From assembly GCA_947000775.1 (NCBI GenBank), contig CAMQGK010000514.1, positions 2,330,001-2,394,000 on the forward strand: 64,000 nucleotides of DNA, read 5' to 3'. The DNA is from Pterois miles (lineage: Eukaryota > Chordata > Actinopteri > Perciformes > Scorpaenidae). This document shows, one piece after another, positions 22,051-34,404 of the stretch (its first letter is position 1; the number at the start of each line of letters is the position of its first letter). The position numbers and the translations under genes are program-made. The notes beneath the pieces were generated by a model. The model saw only the letters and a list, made by a program, of their open reading frames with translations. It had not been told where the DNA came from and made no database searches.

Positions 22051-23404
22051 CCCCTCCTCCTCCTCCTCCTCCTCCTCCTCGTCTTCCTCCTCCTCCTCCT
22101 CCTCCCCCCCCCTCCTCCTCCCCCTCCTCCTCCTCCTCCTCCTCCTCCTCCTCCCCCTGTCCTCCCCTCCTCCTCCTCCTCCTCCTCCTCCTCCTCCTCC
22201 TCCTCCTCCTCCTCCCCCTCCTCCTCCTCCCCTCCTCCTCCTCCTCCCTGTCCTCCCCCTCCTCCCTCCTCCTCCTCCTCCTCCTCCTCCTCCTCCTCCT
22301 CCTCCTCCTCCTCCCTGTCCTTGTCTTCCTCCTCCTCCTCCTCCTCCCTGTCCTTGTCTTCCTCCTCCTCCTCCTCCTCCTCCCTCCTCCTCCTCCTCCC
22401 CTGTCCTCCCCCTCCTCCTCCTCCTCCTCCTCCTCCTCCTCCTCCCCTCGTCCTCCTCCTCCTCCTCCTCCTCCTCCTCCTCCTCCCCCTCCTCCTCCTC
22501 CTCCTCCTCCTCCCTGTCCTCCCCCTCCTCCTCCTCCTCCCCCTCCTCCTCCTCCCTGTCCTCCCTCCTCCTCCTCCTCCTCCTCCTCCTCCTCCTCCTC
22601 CTCCTCCTTGTCCTCCTCCTCCCTGTCCTCCTCCTCCTCCTCCTCCCCCTCCTCCTCCTCCTCCTGTCCTCCCCCTCCTCCTCCTTGTCCTCCTCCTCCC
22701 CTGTCCTCCTCCTCCTCCTTGTCCTCCTCCTCCTCCTCCTCCTCCTCCTTCTCCTCCTCCTCCTCCTCCCCCTCCTCCTCCTCCTCCTCCTCCTCCTCCT
22801 CCCCCTGTCCTCCTCCTCCTCCTCCTCCTCCTCCCTGTCCTCGTCTTCCTCCCCCTCCTCCTCCTACTCCTCCTCCTCCCTGTCCTCGTCCTCCTCCTCC
22901 TCCTCCTCCCCCCTCCTCCTCCTCCTCCTCCTCCTCCTCCCTGTCCTTGTCTCCTCCTCCTCCTCCTCCTCCTCCTCCTCCTCCTCCTCCTCCTCCTCCT
23001 CCTCCTCCTCCTCCCTGTCCTCCTCCTCCTCCTCCTCCTCCCCCTCCTCCTCCTCCTCCTCCCTGTCCTCCTCCTCCTCCTCCTCCTCCTCCCTGTCCTC
23101 CTCCTCCTCCTCCTCCTCCTCCTCCTCCTCCTCCCTGTCCTCCTCCTCCTCCTCCTCCTCCTCCTCCTCCTCCTCCTCCCTGTCCTCGTCTTCCTCCTCC
23201 TCCCCTGTCCTCGTCTTCCTCCTCCTCCTTCTCCTCCCTGTCCTCCTCCTCCTCCTCCTCCTCCTCCTCCTCCTCCTCCCTGTCCTCCCCTCCTCCTCCT
23301 CCTCCTCCTCCTCCTCCTCCTCCTCCTCCTCCCCTGTCCCTCCTCCTCCTCCTCCCTCTCCTCCTCCTCCTCCTCCTCCTCCTCCTCCTCCTCCTCCTCC
23401 CCCC
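22051..23404 (+). repeat. (TCC)n pyrimidine array, 1.35 kb
   Basis: Nearly every base on this strand is C or T. CCT/TCC triplets are punctuated every 30-70 bases by CCCTGTCCTC or CTTGTCCTC, whose G is the main purine. Forward frames read Pro, Ser or Leu runs; these are not proteins. The opposite strand is (GGA)n. Mirror-symmetric homopurine-homopyrimidine DNA of this kind is known to form intramolecular triplexes, and GGA runs form quadruplex-type structures. Confidence 0.97.
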
Positions 23405-23745
23405 GTCAGCCCTTCCTGCTGCTAACTGGAGGCAGGCAGGAGTGTGAGGAGAGTTTCAATGACTTGTGGCTGCGAGTGCACTCACACGGTCGCTGGAGCA
23501 GCTAACAAACATGTACATGTCAGCACACACATTTGTGGCACCGCCGCACACTTGTTAGAAAGTGTATTGAGTCCCGAACCATTCCTCCTAATCCTAACCT
23601 TTACCACCACTAACTCCGACATTTCCTCCTAATCCCAGTCTAATCTTAGCCCTAAACCTGCCATCTCACTCTGAAGCAGCCCTGAAAAGAAGCTAAAAAT
23701 GTTCTGACTTGGGAATATTTTCCTCTTCGTTCCTTCTTTTTAAGG
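23405..23745. other. short non-coding stretch
   Basis: No feature recognised between the TCC array and the palindrome that follows. Confidence 0.4.
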
Positions 23746-23773
23746 ACATTTAATCCTCTTGAGGATTAAATGT
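23746..23773. repeat. 13-bp-arm palindrome
   Basis: ACATTTAATCCTC, two T, then its exact reverse complement. It sits just before the AT-rich inverted-repeat region. Confidence 0.9.
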
Positions 23774-23979
23774 TTCCACATAAGAAGACACACAGAGTCC
23801 CAAAGCTGCAGCACCACTTTAAAACATTTCTGCTCTGCTGTGTTCGCTCACACGCCGTCACGCTTGACTGATGCGTTACTAATATTATTTTGGACGTTTC
23901 ACTAACATTTTGGATATTTTACTCATTTTTTAAGAAAGAGATATTTAATTTATTATAAAACTAATTTTGGGATATTTTA

Positions 23980-26100
23980 TTTGTGCATCACTTAAATGTT
24001 GCATCTGCTAAAGACTGTGATTATTTTAATTTTGGGGGGATATTTCACAGATATTATTTTAGACATTTTACAGATATTTTTATATTTTGCTTATATTGAT
24101 ATTTTTCTTTTTTTGATATTTTACTGATATTATTTGGGTTATTTTATTAATATTTTCTATATTTTACTAAAGTTGTTTTGATATTTTCTTTGTTCATCAG
24201 TTTAATGTTGCAGCTGATGAAGGTGGAGATTATTTTAATTATTTTCTGGATATTTTCCCAATTTTTTTTTAATGATAATCTATTAATATTTTGTCAATAT
24301 TTTTGTATTTATTTTTGGATAGTTTACTGATGATTTTGGGATATTTTAATTGTTCATCACTTTAATTTTGCAGTTGGTTAAGATGGACTGGCTAATTTGT
24401 ATTTTTTTTTATATATTTTATGGGGTATTTTGCTATTTTGGGACATTTTACTGAAATATTTTTTCATATTTTACTAATATTGTTTTGAAATTTCCAATGT
24501 TTTTTCTTATATAGTATATTGAATGAGCAGTTCACTGATAAGGACACACGGACAGACAGATTCTTTGCTTTAAGGTTAGATAGTCCAGCATCTGTATCTG
24601 TCATGTTGGCTCAACTGTTGAAAAGTCTGTTTGTGTTGAAGCTAATTTCTCCTGTGAAAGAGTCCCAAAGCTGTGGCAGCACCACTTTAAAACATTTCTG
24701 CTCTGCTGTGTTCGTTCTCACTGCAGCCACGACGGCTTCGTCGTTCACACTTGAACACAAACCAAGAAGCCTCTTACTCACGGCGAGATCAGCTCGCTGC
24801 TGTGACAAACATATTTCTAAAACGTAATCGCTGATGTGAAATGTGAAGGTTCAGTCATCACAGAAGGTGTTGATAGTCATCTCCCTAGTCACTGATGTCC
24901 ATCTGTGAGCTTTGGCACAACAAACGTGACCGAGCGTCTTCTGGAAATGTGGTAAACGAGTGCAACCAGGTCCCACAAACTTTATATAAATCAGAGCCGA
25001 ACGCACAGCTGTCACAGTAGAAATGAGCTCGGACGTAAACATACGTTTCAGTAGCTGAACTAACAGGACTCAGACTGATACTGGATCAGATAGTGATCGT
25101 TGAGTTACACTTTTAAAAAGGAATCTGCTGTATCTGACCATAAAGACTCTGTTTGTCTGTGTGTCCTGATAGGTAAACTGTTCATCCAGTATATTAATAA
25201 AATATCCCAGAAACAATTAAAATTACCTACACCTTTACCAGCTGCAACATTAACCCGACGAACAAAGAAAATATACAAACAATATAAGTAAAATATTAAT
25301 AAATAGCAAAATGCCCCAAAAAGGTTAATAAATTATCAGAAAAAAATAATAAAATATTAAAAAACAATTAAAATTAGTTAGTCCATCTTTACCAGCTGCA
25401 ACAATTAAGTGATGGACAAATAAAATATCCCAAAACTATCAGTAAAATATCCCAAAAACATATTCTAAAAATTTGAACAAAATATCAAAAAATTAATAAA
25501 TTATCAGTAAAAAATCAGTAAAAAATTGCAAAAATATCCCCCAAAATTAAAATAATCTCCACCTTTACCAGCTGCAACATTAAACTGATGAACCTTAAAA
25601 AATATCAAAACAATATTAGTAATATATCCAAAACATATAAGTAAAATTCAAAATAATGTTACTAAATAGAAGTAAAATATTCCCCAAAAATATAATAGAT
25701 TTGCAGAAACATCTTAGTAAAGTATTAGACCAAAGATGTAAAATAACCAAAATAATATCAGTAAAATATCCCCCAAAATTTTAGTAAAATATCCAAAAAG
25801 TATTAGTAAGATATCAGAAAATATTTTTATTAAAATATAAAATATAATTAGATAGATAGATAGATAGATAGATACTTTATTGATCCCAAGTTGGGAAATT
25901 GTGGGAAATTATCTGACAAAAGTCAGATAACTTCTTCACTTCATCTACTTCAACAAATAAAATATCAAAAAATATTAGTAAAACATAAAAACATAGTAAA
26001 ATTGCAGAAAATATTAGTGAATTATGAGACAAAATTTTGTTAAAAGTCCCAGAGATTATTAAAATTAACCATCTTGACCAGCTGCAGCATTAAAGTGATG
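23980..26100. repeat. AT-rich region with inverted repeat arms
   Basis: On the left (23980-24500) a motif ending in a CATCA..TTAATGTTGCAGCTG-like phrase occurs three times (near 23983, 24192 and 24349), each followed by AT-rich ATATTTTACTGATATT-like filler. On the right (25200-26100) the reverse complement occurs four times (near 25222, 25380, 25558 and 26069) within AAATATCAGTAAAATATCCC filler. The best pair, 24192-24226 and 25558-25592, matches at 33 of 35 bases. A separate direct repeat, CCACTTTAAAACATTTCTGC, occurs at about 23812 and 24681. No coding ORF is convincing. Confidence 0.75.
25853..25915 (-). mobile_element. LINE 3'-tail fragment with (GATA)n
   Basis: A TAGA tetranucleotide run is followed by ACTTTATTGATCCCAAGTTGGGAAATT, a phrase that recurs in many teleost genomes. 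Related pieces occur at 48590-48626 (CTTTATTGATCCTCGGGGGG) and 59401-59450 (CTTTATTAGTCCCCGGAGGG). I recall this as the 3' end of an RTE/Rex3-like retrotransposon in reverse orientation; the class is from memory. Confidence 0.5.
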
Positions 26101-26737
26101 AATACATTACTGCAACAATAATTAACATACAGTAATATAATATATATTATTCTGCATAATGAGCACTTTTGCTTTTGGTACTTTAAGTATGTTTTGCTGG
26201 TACTACTACTTTGATTTCAGTATGATTTAGAATGCAGGACTTTTACTCGTAACAGAGTATTTCTACACTGTAGTATTACTATTTTCACCAAAGGCTGATG
26301 TGGGAGTTTGTGGTCTCAGATAGTGGATGAGACCATAAAAAGACTGTTTCTCACTGTGAAAGAAAGACGACGACGCTCTCCTCCAATAAATCTTTGGTGT
26401 TTTTTGTGCTACAATCCAGTCGGGAAACGGTTTTATACGGCCGAGCGACAGGATTTATCGCCCGTTAATCACGCGTGTTGCCCGAGGGACAAACACAGAC
26501 AGACCACGTCTTTCCAGAGAAACAGAGAAAAGGGATGTGCAAATATGGAGGGAGGATGAAAGTAAAGTTGACATGGAGGCGAATGGGAGGTTGAGAGGGA
26601 AGCACAGCTGCCCGGTGATGGAGGAGGGATGGCTGGACCGGAGAGGACGGAGGATGGTGTGGAGGAAAAAGAGCCTGCAGATGATGCCATCTGCTCAGCT
26701 GAGCTGGTCATGGATGGCTGCTGCAGCACCTGCTTCT

Positions 26738-26822
<85 letters not shown>

Positions 26823-27559
26823 CTGAGGCTCGAGGCCGTGATGCCAGACAGCATCAAGTTTTGAGCCTTAAACCAGAATCAGAGCAGCTTTCCTCACAGC
26901 TGTTAACCGTCTCTGTCTATCAGACGGTTTGACTCGTATCTAAAGATGAGGCGAAGCTTCATTGATCCACCACGTTCACATGCAGACACCAAAACTCTGT
27001 AATGATACGATACGCTGCATCTCAGAGCTTTTTTAAATAATCAGACATACAGAAACATCTGTATGAGTTCAAAGCAAAAAACAAAATGCTGCTACTGAAT
27101 AGATTTACCGTAAATGTTTGTTTTTATGTTTTTGTGTGACTACAATAGCTAAATTATTTGCTCCGTTTTAATTCAAATACTGAATCAGAAATACCCCATA
27201 AATTATGCATCCTGCCTCACCAGCGACAGGAAATGTGGGCAGCGCTCCACAGGGTCAGCCGTCAGAATTTGGTATATTCAAAAATATCTGAATTGTCCCT
27301 TTAATGATGAGGCTGTGCTTCTCCAAAGATGCACGTATATGTTTGTGGGATGTAGTGGTTTGTTTACATACAACTGTACACAGATGATTTCAGTTTCCTG
27401 GTTTCTTGTGTTTCCTTTAAGGCTGTCATTCTGCTGTCACATTATTAAGGTATATTTTCTTGTTATTATTGGATACTGAATAATTCAGATTTAACAAGGA
27501 TCTTTTCTTGTTATAACAAACATTAACTTGTTATTATGGCTGTCAATCCAATAAAATAA
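26101..27559. other. non-coding stretch with long CA tract
   Basis: No exon. The only clear feature is the (CA)n tract near its middle; flanks look unique. Confidence 0.4.
26739..26821. repeat. (CA)n microsatellite, about 41 units
   Basis: A pure CA run of 83 bases, the longest uninterrupted one in the window. Confidence 0.97.
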
Positions 27560-28060
27560 ATATTCAAAATGTACCTTAAAGGGAGATTTGTCAAGTATTT
27601 AATACTCTAGTCAACATGGGAGTGGACCAATATGCTGCTTTATGCAAATGTATGTATATAATTATTATTTTAAATCAATAAACACTTATCAATGGCAGAT
27701 ATTACCCAGAAACCCTCCCAGGTTCTGACTTTAGCATCAACAATCTGCTCCAATCAGAACATGGCAAACTGCAGCCCAACAGGCAACAACAGCTGTCAGT
27801 GTGTCAGAGTGCTGACTGGACTAGGACTTGATCCAGACTGACTGGGACTATCATAAAGTGGGCATGTCTGTAAAGGGGAGACTGGTGGGGACCCAGAGAA
27901 CCCATTTACATCCACACATCTGGAGGTCAGAGGTCAAGGGACCCCTCTGAACATGAACATGACAGTTTTTCCTCAGTAAAATTAAGTGTACATTTTCAGC
28001 TGTTTTCATGAATGGAGTCTGGTGGCTTTAAAGATATAACAGCTTCAGTTCCCTGTGGGA
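27560..28060 (+). mobile_element. dispersed repeat family A
   Basis: It carries the landmarks GGGAGATTTGTCAAGTATTT, CAACATGGGAGTGG, ATATGCTGCTTTATG, GGGGAGACTGGTGGGGACCC and GAGGTCAGAGGTCAAGGGAC in that order. The same order is seen at 29360-29700, and parts are seen at 4300-4680, 33205-33360, 41660-41920, 49780-49990 and 63440-63770. No ORF or terminal repeat is resolved. Confidence 0.7.
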
Positions 28061-28671
28061 AAAGGGCCTAAAAAAATCAATATCAGTCTAAGTCCCACCG
28101 CTTTAACTTGCCTTCAGAAACACCTTTCCGACTGGGAACTGAAGCCGTTATGAATGCTTTGCTGCATTGGAAAAAAACTGTAATTTTTGCAGATAATGTG
28201 GAAAATTTACTGCTTTATATTCTGACAGAAGACACTTAATAGTTCTTAAAGTTTAAAACACTTTCAATTAAGTCGCCTCCCTTTAAACTGGTTGGTACTT
28301 TTGGTGTTTTTAGGGGAAAAAAAAAACAAATTAGTTTTTACCAGCACTTATTTCCTGTTCACTGCTTTTCCAATCATCCAGCTTTAATTAATTAACTTTA
28401 ATTAACTCTCTCGCTGAAAATGCTGCCTCCGCTGTTTTGCATCATTAGTTGAAGGATGTTGACATTTAATCCTTAAACTCAGTGAGACTTAGACTTAATT
28501 AATCAAGACATTAATTTGCTAAACGTTAGGAATTATCATTTTGTGTCGCAAATTTGAAAACACATTCATCAAATGTTGACGAGAGAATCGGCTTTAATGA
28601 GGCCAAGTGTGCTAACAAGAGTGTACATTTAAAGTGTAAATGATATGGATGCTAACAAGCTTGTTTACATA

Positions 28672-28672
<1 letters not shown>

Positions 28673-28706
<34 letters not shown>

Positions 28707-28729
28707 TGTGTGTGTGTGTGTGTGTGTGT
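28673..28729. repeat. (GT)n microsatellite
   Basis: GT run with one C interruption. Confidence 0.95.
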
Positions 28730-28867
28730 TAGAGAGGAGATTGCCTGTCTACATCAGCTCAGAGGTCATACTTGATTGGTCGATTCAATATCTGCTTTCA
28801 GTTTCAGGTCATTCCCCTCGCCGACCCCGAGCTCAGTTCAAGCGTTAATTCTTAGATAACATCGATC

Positions 28868-28868
<1 letters not shown>

Positions 28869-28921
<53 letters not shown>
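28869..28921. repeat. (GT)n microsatellite
   Basis: Uninterrupted GT run of about 26 units, only 140 bases after the previous one. Confidence 0.95.
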
Positions 28922-28922
<1 letters not shown>

Positions 28923-29359
28923 GTCATTCCTCACACAGGAAATCATTAAATCGGCACAGTGTGCTTTAGCCAGCGCCGGGATTTGAGAGGTTGACACATG
29001 TGAGATCACAAACGCTGCATTTTACCTGCATCAGACGAGTCTTCAGCCAATTAGCAGTGAGCCCTCGGTAACGAACGCCGACGGTCGAGTTGTCCTGCTG
29101 TGTAAAGCCAGCAGCTCTTTAAGATCTCTGGGTTTTGTTACAACAAGGGTCTTATTTTTAAACACACCGTGCACCGTGACAGAAAATGATCCTTTTTATG
29201 TTAAAACAGGATATTTTTCACATTCTGACATATTTCGTTGTCACTGAATACAGAATTATGCAGTTTCTACCCTGATCTTTTCTTGTTAACGTATCACTTT
29301 ATCAGTCGATTAAAATAGTTAATAACATATCAATCACACATTTTATACCTGTTTTAAAT

Positions 29360-29700
29360 GAACCTTAAAGGGAGATTTGCCAAGTATTTAATCCTCTTAT
29401 CAACATGGTAGTGGACAAATATGCTGCTTTATGTAAATGTCTGTATATATTTATTATTGGAAATCAATCAACACGAAACAATGACAGATACTTCATCATA
29501 AAAATCTGCTCCAATCAGAACATGGCAAACTACAGCCCAACAGCTGTCAGTGTGTCAGAGTGCTGACTCGACTTGATCCAGACTGACTGGGACTCTCGTA
29601 AATGTGGGCATGTCTGTAAAGGGGAGACTGGTGGGGACCCAGAGAGCCCATTTACATCCACACATCTGGAGGTCAGAGGTCATCTGGTGTGGAGAGGAGG
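29360..29700 (+). mobile_element. dispersed repeat family A
   Basis: Same landmark order as the copy 1.8 kb upstream, from the GGGAGATTTGCCAAGTATTT phrase to GGAGGTCAGAGGTCA, with an internal deletion relative to that copy. The two copies are direct repeats and could recombine. Confidence 0.7.
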
Positions 29701-32700
29701 TCATGTTGCTCTGACTATCTGTCGACAGATAGAGCTGGTTGACATCCTGCTGGATCCACCGTCTCATGTTCACATTATATGTATTAATTTTTGTCATATG
29801 GATCGTCTGCGTTGTAATTTCATTATGTTGCTACTCAGAACACACGACATCTATCGTACGTCTGTCCATCCTGAAGGAGGATCCCTCCTCTGTTGCTCTT
29901 CATGAGGTTTCTAACAGTTTCTTTTTTCCTTGTTAAAGGTGTTTTTGGTTGGGGAGTTTATCCTTATTATTGGGAGGGTCCCGCTGTAAAGGACAGAGGA
30001 TGTTATATCCCATACAGATTGTAAAGCTACCTGAGGAAAAATTATGATTTTTGGCTATACAAATAAAATTGACTTGATTAATATGCACATAAATCGGCAG
30101 CTTTGGCTTTACATGTCAAACCACTTGTACAGTAGGAGGAATTACACAGCAACATTCCTCAGATCAATCACTGGCAGTTAGTTTGGTAATCTATAAAAGC
30201 TGAAAGTGCAGGACTGTTGCCTCATAGCTGATATAGCGATGGTCTGGATACGATGCGCTCAGACTTGTTATTCCTGCGCCTGAAACGATAACCTGACGTG
30301 TTTTATTTATGCAGCCAAAAAAGTGTCTGCGATCGGCAGAGCAGCATTCAGACAGCTGAGTCGTGCCTTGTGTGTTTATGTGCGTGTTGGTGTGTTTTCA
30401 AGTGTGTGTGGTTATCACAGTGAGTCTCCATGGGGAACGGACATGGTAGACAGGGAATGCATTCCACATCCAGTTGCTGCCAGTCTGCCGGTCTGATAAA
30501 GCACCTTAAACAGCCACCAACTCGCAGAATACAAATTAAACCGAGTAACAAAGGAAACAAAAAGATGAGCTCTCTCTGTATTTTCGAAAAAACACACAAA
30601 TATACTACACACAAACCCACGGAGGAGTCAGCCTTCATTGTTGTCGGGTTCCCCCTTTCAGCGCCGTTGCAACCGCTTCTTTTGACGCTGCTTTACAACC
30701 TCAGACTTGATTGTGTTGGAGTGGCAATGAAAGTCTGCAGTCACCGAGGACTATTGAATCCTGCCTCCATTTCACTCGCTTTCACAGCAGCACTCGAGCA
30801 CGACCGAATAAACAGACACACAGTCAGAGTTGTTTTCCTCCCGCAGTTAACTTGTGAGAAGCACGAACTACACACCAGACACTAAACGCTGCTAATAGGT
30901 TGATGTGGTGCTTCGGCATCGTGTGGTGTTTAAGGCTGCCTGGACTCCTCGGCGAGGCATGTTTGTGTCTGTGTATATTAATGGAGAGCCAGCGTTGCAC
31001 CTACAGATGGAGGCGAGGCAGGAAAACGCAGTGAGAGTTTAATGAAATTCCTGCCATCTAATATTCATGGCTTCAATCATCCATCTGATAACAAACCACC
31101 ATGAAACAGAATGCATTTCCCATTCACTTCTGCCACAGTTCATTTCCTGCTTTGTCGGGGAGTTCAAACGGCAAACACAATGGTGCCAAAAGTCCCGGAC
31201 TGGCACTTGATACCACATGTGGATGGTTCAAAACATAAGATCATTGAAAGAGGCGTTTGTGGATGTGGTCAAGGACACTTGAGTCCACATAAAGCTGAGA
31301 AGACACTGAATCCTATTCAGCCACCACTGGAATCTACATCCACAAAATGTACAAAAGTTAATGCTTCATCCACACACTCCTGTCAGCGTAGGAAAGCACA
31401 GCGCTATCGCCAGATGAGGGACAACTTTGTTCGGCTCATTTTCTGTTTCATGATAGCATGGCGGCATTAGCAAGCTAAGCTAACTAGCCAGCCGTGTGAC
31501 CGGTGCTGTACGTTAGTAGTAAATGCAGAATAACACCACGCCTTATAAACTGATCCTATGTTATGTCATGGAGGACAAAAGTGAGAGTTTACATCTACAT
31601 CATTTCCCAGCACATTGAAGACGTTACGGTGGGAACTTGATGAATTTAACATTTGTTCTTGCTTAGAGATTTTCCAAAGTAAATGTCTCTGGAAGTGCAT
31701 GACTCAACTTTTTCCCACAGTCTTGTCTACTTGTAGAATCATAGTACTTAAAAATCGCAGTACATATTGAATTGGTAAGTGTTGTGATGGTATTGAATCG
31801 GAAGGTATCGTCCCAGCCCTATTAATCAATGAGTTTGGCAAAATGATGTCTAGTAAATGTCCCCAGATCCAATAAGGAGCTGGGCCGAACCGCTAGTGTT
31901 AGCCTAGACTTCACATCACTTTTGTTCTCAGTACATTATGGAGAGAAACCTGTCTGAAACTCTGATGTATACAGTATATATTGTCGAGGTTGATGTTTGG
32001 GCACATGGCCTTCTTCAGGATAAAACTAAGGTTATCCTCGTCCTGAAGGAGGCAACATACCAAATCATTGATCTCTACAACTTGAAATAATGAGATAGCA
32101 TGAGAGTGTGCAGCTTTGGCCTCCTTTCTGTGGTATTTTGTCCGTTAACACTCTGAACAGAGCCGAACATCCTCTAGTAGTAGGATTTATTTTTGTTGTG
32201 GCTGTCACCACATACAGTATTCGGCCTTTTGGAGACTCTCTGGATCAATAAAAGTCTCTACTGATGTCCTGAAATAGGCCCAACCATCCTGATTATTGTC
32301 TGCTACAGTACGTGCTCCCGTTTTCTACCAAACCCTAGTCAAGCACCAGCAAGTGGTCCCTTTCATCCCGTCTTAGTGATCGGCAGGTCACCCAGGTATC
32401 GCTGCACCCCCGGGGAGTCGCCGCACAACTTATTTCATCGGCCTTTGAAACAGCAGACATCAAGGCTTCTCCGAACAGAACGCTGTTTCTTCAGATGATG
32501 GTACAGTGACCTTTCACGTCTGCACCTGCACAGACTTTTGGGCCTTATGTACAAACAGCCAAACCTACAGGCATTTGTTAAGTTCTTCAACTTCCTACAG
32601 TAACGTCCATGATGAGCAGGGTGTAGATGATTACCCTGACTCTTACAGTACGTCCTCCATGACACCTTCTACATAACGTCAAATTATAATTCATGGTGTT

Positions 32701-33204
32701 ATTCTACATTTGACTGTTTGTCAACAAAGTGTGTTGTTAGCAGTAGTGATATCAGGTGGAAACGTCCAGAGTCTGAGAAGTGAAGCCAGTGTTGAAGAGC
32801 CTTAAACCTGCATTCTTTCAGCCAGCCAGCAGGGGGCGACTCCTCTGGTTTTATAGAAGTCTATGAGAAAATGAGCCTCCTTTTCATTTGATTTATTCCC
32901 TCAGTAAACATTGGAAACATCAGTTTATGGTCTCAATCACTAGTTTCAGTCTTCTTCAATACAGCAGGATGTTCATTTAGTAGATTATGGTCCATTTAGA
33001 GTCAGATAGACCAGAAAGCAGGGGGGCTGTAGGGCGGGGCTACCTGGTGATTGACAGGTTGCTACCACAGTGTTGTCTGGACTGGAGTTGTCTGTTTTTG
33101 TCTTTGAACTTTAACCTTTTCACAGTGTGTTTTCAGTTTATCAGCATTAATTATAACATGCTGGTTGCCTGAAAATGTCTTCTTCAGCTTCAGTTTCTGG
33201 ATAA
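29701..33204. other. non-coding, largely unique stretch
   Basis: I find no exon, tandem array or RNA gene. The segment 30960-31130 has low-repeat, homeobox/E-box-like content (TAATGAAATT, CCATCTAATATTCATGG, CATCTG) and may be conserved non-coding DNA, which is only a guess. At 31680-31830 there is similarity to 3535-3630. Confidence 0.4.
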
Positions 33205-33360
33205 TATCTGTCATCGTTTTGTGTTGTTAATTTATTTCCAATAATAAATATATACATGCATTTGCATAAAGCAGCATATTTGCCCACTCCCATGTTGAGA
33301 AGAGTATTAAATACTTGACAAATCTCCCTTTAAGGTCCATTTTGAACAGGTAAAAAAATT
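33205..33360 (-). mobile_element. dispersed repeat family A, reverse fragment
   Basis: It reads AATAAATATATACATGCATT, then CATAAAGCAGCATATTTG and CCCACTCCCATGTTGA, the reverse complement of the 27.56-kb copy's first part. Confidence 0.65.
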
Positions 33361-34404
33361 CTTGATTAATTTATAGAATAGTTTAATGGATTGACAGCTC
33401 TAGAAACAATATTAAAAACAACATTGATATGTGTAAACATTTACATACAGCCCCTTTAGTACATTTCAACTCACCCAGAGGATATTTAGCCTGGGTCAAT
33501 AAAGAAACAGAAACATGAGGTACGTTAAGCAGCCAGATATGATCCCAGCGTATCTTGGTGTTGTAGTTATCTGTGACCACACAGGCAGCGGGTTTATGTT
33601 TCTGCCAGTACTGTGGACCTTTGTCATTCCAGTCGTGGCAACAATCCCACCTTATTAGGTTTAAAGTGTTTAATCTGCCCACTGCTTCTTTTCTTGTCCC
33701 AGTTGTGTCATATGACCTTTTCTGCTCGGCGTTCAGACCGTTGGTGAGGTATTATCCTGCAGCATTATCATTCCTCGTTACTCCTCGCCTTGTGTTGCTT
33801 TCTCTGCCAGCTGTATTAATGCTGCACTCCCAGTAGTTTGGTGGGTTTGGAAAACAAGCGGTGGCTAATTTCACTGATTATTTCCTCTCCTCTGATTGAG
33901 TCTGCTGATCACTGAAATCAGCTGCACTGGTTTCTTGGAGTGGAATGAAAATCTGCAAACTCTCAGCTCCTGGTGAATGAAATCTAATGGCTTAAAGTAA
34001 GATGATTTCATGTTAATTTAATTGGAATGGTTGAGTGTGTCCAGTCAGAGGTCTGAGAGGACTATTCTGTGTGTCTGAATGTCTTTTAGCTTGTAGAAAG
34101 TCCTCTTAGATGTTATTTAGCTCAGTACACGGAGAACAAAACGCTGTCCACTGGTTCAACAGGACTGACAACTGAAAGAGACAAAGATCCCTCTGAGCAC
34201 CAGTTGAATCAGAGCAGAATAAATCAGCAGGCCTTGGTGAATAAACTGGAAGTTGAGCATCAGAATGTGTGCAGATTTAAACAGGAACTGGTTCCTGTTG
34301 CAGTGTGAAGGTCACAATAATGCAGCCTAGAACGAGCTGGAATCAACAGCTGCAATGTGTTGCTTTAGGAAAGCTCTTCACACTTCACAGTAGAAACAGA
34401 AGGC
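33361..34404. other. non-coding stretch
   Basis: No feature beyond possible old repeat sequence; no exon signal. Confidence 0.4.

Noticed and set aside
21966..23505. Pro/Ser/Leu-rich ORFs of up to 493 residues
   Set aside because: Pure (TCC)n in three frames, with no conserved sequence outside the repeat.
31111..31470. 119-residue ORF starting MHFPF
   Set aside because: No similarity to a known family, no splice context; length is within chance for this window.
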